Program-made: the position numbers and the translations under genes
Shown here: piece by piece, positions 19,339 through 28,687 of the stretch
Layout of the letters: every line of letters begins with the position of its first letter
How positions within the stretch are numbered: position 1 is the first letter of the stretch
Notes under the pieces: generated by a model
Databases searched by the model: none
Told to the model about the DNA's origin: nothing
The model's input: the letters and a program-made list of their open reading frames with translations, nothing else
NCBI GenBank assembly: GCA_001953115.1
Contig: LSSL01001467.1
Span: 1-30,726 of the forward strand
Direction: 5' to 3'
Length of the DNA: 30,726 nucleotides
From: Smittium mucronatum
Lineage: Eukaryota > Kickxellomycota > Harpellomycetes > Harpellales > Legeriomycetaceae

Positions 19339-19870
19339 CCTCGTTCTGTCGCTCTTTTATTGACAATTCCACTGAGCTTGCTGCAACGCTGTACACTCTA
19401 AAGCAAAAAAAGATTGTTTTCAACTGGTACACAAACTGCGAAACGGCCTTTAAAAAGCTCAATATGGCCATGACTTCTGCGTCTATCTTTTCTTACCCAG
19501 ACACATCAAAATCATATACTATGTACACGGATGCTTCAAACGTTAGAATTCGTGCTTCACTTCATCAAAAGCAATCCGACAATTCTGTTCGCCCAATAGA
19601 ATATGCCAGCAAAAAACTGCTGTCAGCTGATCGAAACTACTGTGCCAGCGACAAAGAGGCATCAGCAATGATATATGGGTTCAGCAAATCCCACCATTAC
19701 ATTCATGGAACTTGTACTGAATTACTACAGACCATTACGCACTGATAACAGCTCTCAAGAACGAAGGTCCCAGAGGCCGCATTGCCACATGGAACTCAGC
19801 TCTACAATCCTACGACTTTGAAATCAAGAATTTAAAAGGGTTGGATAATGGGCTAACAGTAACTCTTATC
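19335..19870 (+). pseudogene. RNase H region of Ty3 copy 1, partly intact
   Basis: An open frame of 136 codons (19335-19745) carries TSFCRSFIDNSTELAATLY, then the RNase H blocks YTMYTDASNVRIRASLHQK (19516-19572), RPIEYASKKLLSADRNYC and DKEASAMIYGFSKSHHYIHG (19651-19710). The Asp of TDAS and the Glu of DKEA, two of the expected catalytic acids, are still present. A one-base slip at about 19335 separates it from the RT frame. Past the stop, another frame continues with TWNSALQSYDFEIKNLKGLD (19788-19847), the usual end of this region. It degraded the RNA strand during reverse transcription when active. Confidence 0.85.
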
Positions 19871-20195
19871 CGCGATTTTTCGGACGAAAAATTCTAAAAA
19901 TAAGTTTCTATTGCCAATTACGAAGATCCAAGGCCCACCAACACGAAAAATTAGACATCCTGGTAAACTCGATATACTCGCAAGCGATATACGCAGTTCA
20001 AACGACGCAAACGACTCAAATGATATATGCAAATCAAACGAAAAAAACGAAAACGACAACTAAAACAAGGAAATAGAAGCCTGAAAGTCTGATTTTTACG
20101 AGTTAGCTGAATCTAATTTCATCATAAATATTACTTCAAGAGAAAATGGCTTTAAATTCTTCTAATACCTCTCCTAATCAACTAAATTCAGAAAA

Positions 20196-21430
20196 ATGCA
20201 GCTGTTAGACTCAAAGTGCATACAATCATTCGAACCAGTTAAAAGTGATTTAGTGTTTCCAAAACATACTGCTAAGAAATTGAAATATTACTGCACCAAA
20301 AACGATTTGGTCTACAAAATTTCAGACCCAGCAATGCTACGACGTTACGTTCCTGAATCTTTGGTGAAAGCCGTCATCTATAACCACCATAGAACACCAA
20401 TGATTTCGCATCTGGAACATCAACGAACGCTTGAAAAAATCAGAGCAAATTTTTTCTTGTCCAATATGTCTCAAAATATATTTAAGTACATACAATCCTG
20501 CGAAACATGCCAACTCGCTAAGCATTCGAAACTGCATGAGCATGGGGATCTAAAATATATAATAGTATCAGAGCCGTTCGAAATGGTTTCAATAGACCAT
20601 GCAGACCTATTCCAAGCGACTGAAAATTACAACCGCTACATTATCGTAATAATAGACTTTTTGATGAAGTGAGTAGATGCAGTAGCTGTTCCGTCCAAGT
20701 CTACTGAAAACATTAAATAGACTTGAAAAAGCGACTGATTGTGCCACATGGGTGCCCAGAGAAGATTCTAAGCGACTACAGAGCTTTCTTAATTTCGCAG
20801 CAAATGAAGATGTTCTGATACAAATATGGATCAAACAGGTGTTCAGCTCGCCATAACACCCTGAAACGAATGGTATTGCTGAATGACTCAAAAGCTTGCT
20901 CAAAATCATGATCAAAGCCTATTTTACCGAATATCAGAGAAATTGAGACCAATGCTTGGATATTCACGTCTTAGCATGCCACACAGCTTAACACGAAGTG
21001 CTTGGAATATCCCCTTTTGCAGCACTGTATGGGCGAAGGCCAACACTCCCAGCTAGCATTCTAAAGCCAACAAAGCCAAACACTCCTTTGAATATTCTCA
21101 GTTACGAACGACTACTGCAAGCAAAACTTCAGCCCATTCGAGCCACAATCAAGCCAATAACGAAATAGCAAAAGCTGCAATGAGAGTTAGGCACAAAACC
21201 GGGCACAGATCAACTATATAATAAAGTGTCTAATACGTTTTGTTAAATCGCAAAATAGCAAATGGTCTCAACTTGACTTTAGGATTAAGCACTGATACAC
21301 TGGGCTGTTCAGAATTAAACGAAAGCTAGGGCTAGTAGGCTACATGTTAGAACACATTGAAGAAGATAGCTATTGTACAAAGACTACAACGCACAAAAAT
21401 TGACTAAAGCCATACTGCAACAGAGACGAC
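20196..21430 (+). pseudogene. Integrase of Ty3 copy 1, with nonsense mutations
   Basis: The integrase inserts the cDNA into the chromosome. A 158-codon frame (20196-20672) has the HHCC zinc finger: HHRTPMISHLEHQRT and then CETCQLAKHSK (20388-20533). FEMVSIDHADLF follows, with the first catalytic Asp at 20595-20597. The second Asp is in ILSDYRAFLIS (20774-20776). The Glu is in HPETNGIAE (20881-20883), followed at once by TGA. So the acidic triad is still readable but split by stops at 20670, 20854, 20884, 20944 and 20989, and by frame changes around 20700-20830. Downstream, HEVLGISPFAALYGRRPTL (20992-21048) and LQAKLQPIRATIKPI (21115-21159) match the usual C-terminal part. No chromodomain was recognised. 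Confidence 0.85.
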
Positions 21431-21444
21431 GAAAACTCGGATAT

Positions 21445-21456
21445 GGGTGAGAAGGG
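21445..21456 (+). promoter_or_regulatory. Polypurine-rich tract before the 3' LTR
   Basis: GGGTGAGAAGGG, with one T, abuts the TG of the 3' LTR. Its place is right for the plus-strand priming site of a retrotransposon. Confidence 0.55.
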
Positions 21457-21775
21457 TGATTTTACGCCAATCAGTATCCAGGAATCTGAAGTACTGATTA
21501 GGTCAATGAACAGCCTAAACCAGCACCGTTCCAATGACACCACCGGCAGTTATATTGGCTAAGTGGTTTATTTGATACAGAGGAATAGTTATTCTATTGA
21601 ATGAAATGATTATTTTATTTCAGTATTATACAATAAATCAAACATGGAATTATTTACGATAATAAATTTAGTATAAATAGCTAGTTTTTCTTACATAGCT
21701 CTCTCTCTCTCTTTTACTGAGCATAATTTTTGACTATATATTTCTCAATATATTCACGATCTTATTTACTTAAAA
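21457..21775 (+). repeat. 3' LTR of Ty3 copy 1
   Basis: It starts TGATTTTACGCCAATCAG and ends TTTACTTAAAA, where the 5' copy has TTTACTTAACA. It aligns with 16388-16705 along its whole length with scattered substitutions and small indels. TATAAATAG (21672-21680) and its surroundings are conserved. The pyrimidine run after it has become a CT repeat (CTCTCTCTCTC). Confidence 0.85.
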
Positions 21776-22080
21776 TTTAGTTATTTGTTATTTTTGAAAT
21801 GATAATAAGACATTCTAGCCAATAGGTTTTATTCATGTCCCTAAATAATTCTACTCTTGTTTAATAACTTTTCAAGACATGTCATTCGATAGCTGGTGAT
21901 CTTGGTTGTTCATCTGCTTAATTAGTATATCGATTTCTGGCTGCTATTAGTCGTAACACTGCCCTTAAGTAAGTATCATAGAAGCCTTTCCAACGCTCAA
22001 TACAGCGCCATACCCGCTGAACACCACAACGACAAAAGGCTATTTCGAATTTATGTCAAAAACAGTATACTCTTCAATTT
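21776..22080. other. Junction between the two Ty3 copies
   Basis: About 300 bp lie between the 3' LTR of copy 1 and the first recognisable coding piece of copy 2. A CCAATAGG word (near 21819) recalls the LTRs, but I could not align a 5' LTR or gag for copy 2 here. Confidence 0.35.
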
Positions 22081-22319
22081 TGATCACAAACTTAATCTTA
22101 GAAGTTCTTTTTTTAAGCCATGCAAACCATTTATAACTATGGATTTATCTGTACTGGAAGAGTCAGGAAAAGACCAGACTTAGTAATTTTGAGTAAATCT
22201 GAGCCCGCACTACCAAATAATCCTGTTCCCCCTGACAAAATATTTAATCATTTCTCGCTTAGCAAATGCCCTTGCAACCGATGTTCACAAATCCCATTAA
22301 GTCTGCATCGCTTAACATT

Positions 22320-22600
22320 CTAAACCTGGCTTAAATGAAAAAATATGCTTTAAATTGGCCGAAAAAATTAAAAACCAGCTCTTGAACGTATATCTTGATT
22401 CTGGATCACAGATTACAAGTTTTTCTGAATCAGCAGCAATTCTATTAAAATTAGATTATAATATCTTTAAGTCTCTAAATCTCAGAATTGGAAAAAGTTC
22501 ACATTCTGTAACAATCGAAAATATCAATATTGTTAAAATGAGTTTTGAGTTATTCAGACCCAGCAATTTTGTGTTATCCTATGATCAAATTTCATAGTTG
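22320..22600 (+). pseudogene. Aspartic protease region of Ty3 copy 2
   Basis: An open frame contains NVYLDSGSQITSFSESAAIL with the D-S-G catalytic triplet intact (Asp codon 22397-22399). It lines up with the mutated GYGSQITSM of copy 1. The stretch just before (NEKICFKLAEKIKNQ) also matches copy 1 (HENICVKL). The frame opens at TTG, not ATG, because this is an internal piece of a polyprotein. A stop follows at 22595. Confidence 0.7.
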
Positions 22601-22753
22601 AAGCTGAAGCTAACAATTTCATTGTAAAAATTACTGTAAACTTTGGGCAGAATAAAAAATCCGACTCTTTATCAATGATGACCTCTTGACTAAACGTAAA
22701 TAAATGGACACCGTTTTCTCTTTTTGCTGGTGCTCTAGACTGCCTTCCCTCTG

Positions 22754-23545
22754 ATGATCCCGATATTTCTGCAATATAGATGGATGTGCCAAGCTATTAT
22801 ATCCAATAACCTAATAATAAATACTGACTTCCCGCGCCAGCTTCGTATCACCGCTGGCCTGTTCTGTCGAGCTAGAACGCGTAGATACTCATCTGAAGAG
22901 ACTAGAATGATCCGGGATCATATTAAAGAATTTTGCCTAGCATGGTATGCCAGACCTTTCTCTTCTCCCTATTCTGCGAATCCTGAAATAGTCTCAAAGA
23001 CTGAAAGAAATGCTCATGTAGTTATATACTTTTGCTCTTTTAACAAAATAACTATCCGAAACGAATACCCTCTACCGAGGATCAATGTTATTATCAATCA
23101 ACTATTTGGATGCTGCAATCATTCTAAGTTCTATATTATGAAAGCCTTCTGCCAGATCTCTCTACATCCAAATTCTATTGAAGCTTCAGCATTTTCTATT
23201 CTGGGTGGCTGTCATGAGCTCTTGGTGGCTCCACAAGGCATGTCGAATTCACCAGTAATCTTCCAGTTGAATATTAATCATACTTTTCCCGATTGCATTG
23301 ACGCTGGATACCGCTCCGCTTTTACTGATGATACCTTGTTTAATTTAGGTCTAAAAATGAGCACAATCAGCATCTAAAAAATGTGATTCAGAAGCTAAAT
23401 GAAAAATATTTCAAAGAATTGCTTATTCGCTGTCCTGAAAGTATAAATTTCGGATTCACCGTTTTAGCCACTGGAAAATAAATTTCACCGAACAAAATAG
23501 AAATAATGAAAAACTTGCCATGTCCGAATTCTGTTCCTACTGTAC
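22754..23545 (+). pseudogene. Reverse transcriptase of Ty3 copy 2, broken
   Basis: A 207-codon frame (22754-23377) includes EETRMIRDHIKEF, PFSSPYSANPEIVSKTER, FNKITIRNEYPLPRINVIIN and QLFGC. The motif-A region is SKFYIMKAFCQISLHP, where Tyr (23132-23134) replaces the catalytic Asp. CHELLVAPQGMSNSPVIFQL follows, and then AFTDDTLFN with both motif-C Asp codons at 23327-23332. After the stop the text moves frame: LVKCDSEAK-like decay, then VPTVRRFLGD (23533-23562). The protein resembles copy 1 along its length. It lost the same catalytic position as copy 1 but by a different substitution. Confidence 0.82.
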
Positions 23546-23554
23546 GCCGATTCC

Positions 23555-24110
23555 TTGGAGACAGTATCCTTTTGCAGAATATTCATTGATAAGTTCAAGG
23601 AGATAGCTGCCCCTCTCTACAAAATCCTGGAAAAAGATAGCACATTTAACTGGAATTCTGATTGTGAAACTGTGTTCCAAGCTCTGATTACCATCACGAA
23701 GACTGCTTCTGTGCTTGCTCAACTGATTAAACAAAATCATGCAAAATGTATACAGGAGCAAGAAAAATTGGAATCGGAGCTTCTCTGAAACAAATACAAC
23801 CTGAAAACACAATTATACCAATATCTTACACAAGAAAAAAACTCGTTTCCGTCTAAATAAACTATTGCACTTCAGATAAAGAAGATTTGGCAGTAATTTA
23901 TGGGTTTGAAAAATCCCACCATTACATACATGTAACTTGCACGTAATTACACACTAATAATCGTGCATTGATTTATGTTCTAAGCAATCCAGATCCTGAG
24001 GTGGTGATATTCAGGTGGAATTATATTCTGCAATCCTACGATTATATCATCAATCACATCAAAGGTTTAGAAAATGGACACACTTACGCTTTACCTCGGG
24101 ACTTATAAAA
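23555..24110 (+). pseudogene. RNase H region of Ty3 copy 2, broken
   Basis: The first frame gives VSFCRIFIDKFKEIAAPLY and FNWNSDCETVFQALITITKT (23561-23706), which is parallel to copy 1. A frameshift near 23720 moves to MYTGARKIGIGASLKQIQ (about 23746-23800), where TDAS has become TGAR, so the first acid is lost. Beyond a stop come YCTSDKEDLAVIYGFEKSHH (23866-23925) and YILQSYDYIINHIKGLENGH (24025-24080), the same block order as copy 1. Confidence 0.75.
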
Positions 24111-24359
24111 CAACGAATTTAGTGGTTTAAAAATCACTGCTGCGCAAAATAAAAGCCAAGTAATACCGAAAAAAAAATGTGCTGATTTGGAAAGCTGGAT
24201 ATTCTAGTTGATAGCTCTTCTGATAGCAAGTCTAATTCTGGTGTCTTTTCTAACTATTCCACTGATAAAAAATGACTTTAAACATACTTGTAATACTCCT
24301 GTTGAATATATTGCTCTAACCGTCTCTTCTCTGCCCAGTTCAAAAAAATAATAATAATG

Positions 24360-25657
24360 CAGCAAATAGACCCTAATACAAGAAAAATAATTGATTTTCT
24401 GAACAGAAGCATCTTAGCCAACATCAATTTGGACAATCAGTCAAAAAACTTCAAATTTATATATAAAACACTATAAAATACATCTCATCCTTTAAATAGT
24501 AAGCTCTATGCTTCAATGTTTTTGGTTAAAAGTATTCTATTACGTCATCATGACACTCCGATGATCTCGCATTTGGGACATAAATGAATTTTAGATAAGA
24601 TTAAGCAGATCTTTTTCTGGCCGAAAATGAGCAGAAACATATTTGACTATTTTCAAACTTGCGGGACTTTTCAACTGAATAGGGATTCAAAAAAGCAATT
24701 TTCAGGAGAACTATAGCATATAATTGTTGCTGAAACATTCGAAATACTGTCAATTGAATTTTCTGAGCCTTTTCCAGAAACTGAATATGGAAGCAAGTGC
24801 ATCCTTGTAATAACTGATCTACTCACTAGGTGGGTGTATTTTGTTGCCGTTACCAACAATTAAGCTGAAATCGCTGTAAATACTCCGGATAAACTTCTAA
24901 TTTATATACATGGCAGTCCTTAAAAACTTCTTAGTGAAAATAGTACAGCATATATAATCCAACTCATGAATTTTTTCTGCAATAACTACGGAGCTAAAAA
25001 ATTACTCTCCTCACCCCATCATTCCGAGACCAACGGGATGACTGAGCCCTTCAAAAGTACATTAAAAGCAATAACAAAAGCCTATACCATTATGGGCTGA
25101 AGAAAGGGGACGATCGATTGGAAATTTACCTGTACGCCTAAAGGGCGGCAAAAAATGAAACGCTTATATTGTCACCTTATGAAGCTCTCTTTGGTCGCAA
25201 ACCAAAGTATCCTTCCATAATTTTAAATAAGCAAAATAAAATCGTTCCATTGAGTATTATTTTCTACGGAAAGCTTCTGAAATCCAAGCTTGAGCCGATT
25301 AGAGAAACTATAAAGTTAAAAAATAAAAAATCTAAAAAAGCTATGGAACTGCGATTTATTAGGCGGTATATAGAAATTCAATATGAAATTGATTAGTTTG
25401 TGCTACTGAAACGCCAAATTAAAAAACTGCTCAAGAATACTCTTGCGATTAGCACTGTGTACACCGATCAGTACAGAATAATCAAGATAATAGGTAGAGT
25501 CGGCTATCCATTGAAGCAAAATCACAAGGATGGATATTGGACTAAGTTCACTACTCGTGTAAGTAAACTGAAACCATATAACTATAGAACAGATGCTGAC
25601 TCCAGATCTATGGAAGAGTTGATAATGTTTCGATTAGATAATCGTAATGTTTTATAA
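24360..25657 (+). pseudogene. Integrase of Ty3 copy 2, catalytic acids altered
   Basis: The zinc finger reads LLRHHDTPMISHLGHK and then CGTFQLN, so the second Cys is Phe. FEILSIEFSEPF has Glu (24756-24758) at the first catalytic Asp position. LLTRWVYFVAV follows. KLLSENSTAYI has Glu (24936-24938) at the second Asp position. SETNGMTEPFKSTLKAITKA keeps the catalytic Glu (about 25044). Two open C-terminal frames (25169-25396 and 25400-25657) give YEALFGRKPKYPSIILN, KSKLEPIRETIKLKNKKSKK and then FVLLKRQIKKLLKNTLAIS and YRIIKIIGRVGYPLKQ, the usual SH3-like C-terminal domain. The SH3 part is better preserved than copy 1. Stops occur at 24583, 24715 and 24860. Confidence 0.82.
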
Positions 25658-25662
25658 ATCAA

Positions 25663-25887
25663 TGTTGGTCAAAATAAATATTTATCCAGTGATATATTTC
25701 CGTGTCATTGGATATTTATAACATTAATTAATTGAGGATTGTTTTCTTATTGGCTGAATTAATTTTACATCAATTCAGCAATGACTAATCATGGTTAATG
25801 ATGATTTTTGTAGATTAATAAATTTTATTAGAAATTTTTAGTTTTTAGTTTTTGGACTATATTCCTTTGAAATAAATCAGATTAACA
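25663..25887 (+). repeat. Candidate 3' LTR of Ty3 copy 2
   Basis: It begins TGTTGGTC six bases after the integrase stop and may end GATTAACA. Blocks recall the LTR of copy 1 (TATTGGCTGAA near 25749, TTTTTGGACTATATTCC near 25848) in the same order. No TATAAATAG is visible. The boundaries are guesses, as there is no second LTR to compare. Confidence 0.4.
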
Positions 25888-28401
25888 ATACTTTCCGGAT
25901 ATATTTATTAAATCTGAATAAATGTAAAACTTATAAGTTTTATTCTTTCATGTAATGAAATTAATATAAACTCCTAGAAGAGGTGATTATTAAAGCATAT
26001 ATATAAATATTATCAATACACTGATCATTGAATACTTACTTTTTCGGTAATGAAAATATATTTTTAAAGTATAAACTCTCTGATACAATAAAATTCCTTT
26101 AGATCAAAATCATGAACAGAATTAAAATGATATTTTATTAATAGCTCATTAGTGAGGACAATTTAAAGCGTTAAAGCATATGAAATACTGAAAAGGGTTT
26201 AAAATTAAGTATTCATCTCCTCAATGTAACTTTAGGCTTTCATAATACTATAATATCCTCATAATTGTTTATTCGCTAGAATTATCAATTTTTCCAAAGT
26301 TGTTAAAGGTACATTGTAAAAAATTTTATCTCTTTTTTCTAGTAAATTTACCTTTTTTGAAGTTATATTTTCCAAAAAAACCTAGAAACTATCTTTGATT
26401 AAATATTTCACTGGTTTTTTTCTCTTTTTATAATAAATTGGTTGAATTTATCTTTTAAAAAAAGCCTGATATAAGAATTTTGGTATTCTGGGTGGAGATT
26501 TGGTATCCTGTATTTAAAAAATATTTTTGCTGTGTCCTTAAAAATTTCGTATTTCATCTCTTATGAAACATTTTTTTCATTTAATAATTTAATTAAATGA
26601 TTATAATTTTTTTTTCCAATTAAAAATTTTTAATATTATTTAGTAACTGAAAACTTGCTATATTCTTATAAGCGTTTATTTTTAGATTTTTGTGGTCTAA
26701 AAAGCCCCGTAACATAAAATTTGATATTTATAAACAAATGAAGTTTTCGATAACACCATTCAAGTAGTTTAGTAAAACATTTTTTATATTGATTGTGATA
26801 TATTTTTCAGACATTTTCAAAATGTAATAGTGTTAGGGGATTATTTAAATATCGATTATTAATAATATTTCATACCATTTAATTTATGTATTTATACCTC
26901 CTAAAGCTTCGAATACAAAAAAGAAGATTATAATTTATTTTAAGCTTTAAACCCCCCCCCCCAAAAAATAGCATAATATGACGAATAATATGCTTTAATT
27001 ATTTTCTGCAAGTGTATTGATTAGTACATAACAAATTTATCCAAAATAATTTATAGATTTTTTTTATTATGTACATTTTTTTGGTCTAACGTTATTTGAA
27101 TCATTTTATAGTCAGTTCATTTTTTTCTTTTGTTTTTAATAATAAAAAAATGTCAATGTGGATTGAGATTATATCTATGAAATTCTATTTAGGAGTTATC
27201 TTGGAACTGTGATCTTTAAAATTAACTGTATAACTTTCATTAAAAATAAAAAATTTTGAAAATCCTAAAACTGAATTCATTATCCTGATCGACAATAAAT
27301 TTTGTAATATCAAAGTTATGATTTACTCAAAATAAACTTTAAATTTGAATTTTTAATATTGATTTTTAATTACTCGCAAAAAATTTCCATAATATCCAAA
27401 AATTTTGAGTTGATAGACCCAGGCTTGAAAATGACTATTAATTTCTAAAACTTTTTAAAAAATAACAATTGTTTTTTTTTCTTCATTATTTTAGTACAAA
27501 TATTTACATGAATTGGGTTTTTTTCTTTTTTTATGTATATAAATAATATTTCTCGGGTTGAAGAGGAAAATAATCCAGATTTATTATTAAAGTTATGTTA
27601 AATAAGATATAGTAATCTGCGGTGCAATGATTTTCAGGGTAATAATTTGAGCATGTGGTCTATACCATAGCCTCTAAATCCCAAAATGCGTATAATTTGT
27701 ATTCCAGGTTTTATATCAACATTTTAGTAAGGGTTTTTTCGTTTCTGCAATAAAATTCATTTTTTCCGAAGCAAGATATGAGTTAGATCGCCTAATCTCT
27801 TTACCGCTTTTCGGAATTTTCTGGGGTTCTATATTATATTATATTTAATAAAAATAAGCTTAAGGTGAAAAAAAGATATTATTAGGATTAATTTCAGAAC
27901 AAGAGTTGCTTTAATGGTAAAAAATGAGAGAAAATTTCTTATCATAGTTGAACAAGTGGTTCTTTTATAAAAAAATTTGATGAATCAATGCCATGCCTTA
28001 TTTTCATTATATTTTAGAAACTTGAATCAATTTCTATTAGAGATGCAGTTTGTTAACAATCAGATAATTCTATCTCGCTTAGATTTTATTAGAAATACTG
28101 AATGTGTATTTTATATGCTTTATAATTTTTATTTTGAGATTTAAGACAGATTCATCAGAACTTTTATCCAGAATCCCAAAGAAATTGAAAATCAAAGGAT
28201 TATACTTATTTTATGAAACTCAATTGATATGTGATTGAACCAAAAATTATAAGAAAATTGAGAAATAGATTAATTTTTTTTATTAAGGCTTAAAAGTATA
28301 CTTTTTTATTCATACTGGATATATTAATAATAAAAAATAATAACTAAACTGTTTTCTTTAGATGAATATTAAAAAAATAACTGGTTTCAGTTAAAGGGAT
28401 G
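25888..28401. other. AT-rich stretch with no supported gene
   Basis: All frames are densely closed. A run of 11 C at about 26952-26962 lies about 172 bp from a T-run at 26780, the spacing seen in the LINE tails, but T-runs are common here and nothing else aligns. I see no domain, RNA gene or element end. Confidence 0.45.
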
Positions 28402-28585
28402 TTTTTTTTGGTAGGAGGAGATTATTTTTAAGTTAATAAAAAGCTCTAAAAAATAATTTAAAAAAAATAAAATAAATTCACACAACTCCCCTATGCTGTA
28501 CTAGCAGCTCCATAACTCGAGTGCATCAGTTCAAGGGAGCTTGCTAATCACTTAAACTCTGTAGCTGACTTAAAGTATATTTAGT

Positions 28586-28600
28586 CCCCCCCCCTCCCCT
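28586..28600 (-). promoter_or_regulatory. G-run in the LINE 3' UTR (candidate quadruplex)
   Basis: The plus strand reads CCCCCCCCCTCCCCT; the sense (minus) strand reads AGGGGAGGGGGGGGG. With equivalent runs at 7188-7203 and 13069-13076/13742-13753, it appears to be a conserved part of the element's 3' region. Folding was not computed. Confidence 0.5.
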
Positions 28601-28687
28601 AAAGAGTTTTCCAACTATCCCCAACCGGGACTCATTGAAATTAGAAAGATTATTTTTTATGTCTGAGCGGATCGGTACAGGTATGAA

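Larger units (their letters stand above)
16388..21775 (+). mobile_element. Ty3/gypsy LTR retrotransposon, copy 1 (inactive)
   Basis: This is a full-length but dead element of about 5.4 kb. Two direct LTRs (16388-16705 and 21457-21775) flank gag, protease, reverse transcriptase, RNase H and integrase in that order. This Ty3/gypsy order has integrase last. A primer-binding site candidate follows the 5' LTR and a purine tract precedes the 3' LTR. The coding part has many stops and frameshifts. The LTRs have diverged to roughly four-fifths identity by eye, so the insertion is old. No clear target-site duplication remains. It lies immediately upstream of a second Ty3 copy. Confidence 0.9.
22080..25887 (+). 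mobile_element. Ty3/gypsy retrotransposon, copy 2 (older, 5' part missing)
   Basis: This is a second Ty3 element in the same orientation, clearly related to copy 1 in protein but far diverged in DNA. Protease, RT, RNase H and integrase occur in order. The 5' LTR and gag are not recognisable. A weak 3' LTR candidate ends at about 25887. The base composition is more AT-rich than copy 1, as expected of longer decay. Confidence 0.8.

Noticed and set aside
26085..26100. GATACAATAAAATTCC resembling the micro-insertion core
   Set aside because: The following bases do not continue with CGTGATAC and there is no A-tail or direct repeat.
26780..26962. T-run and C11 run at LINE-tail spacing
   Set aside because: T-runs are too common here and the sequence between shows no alignable similarity.
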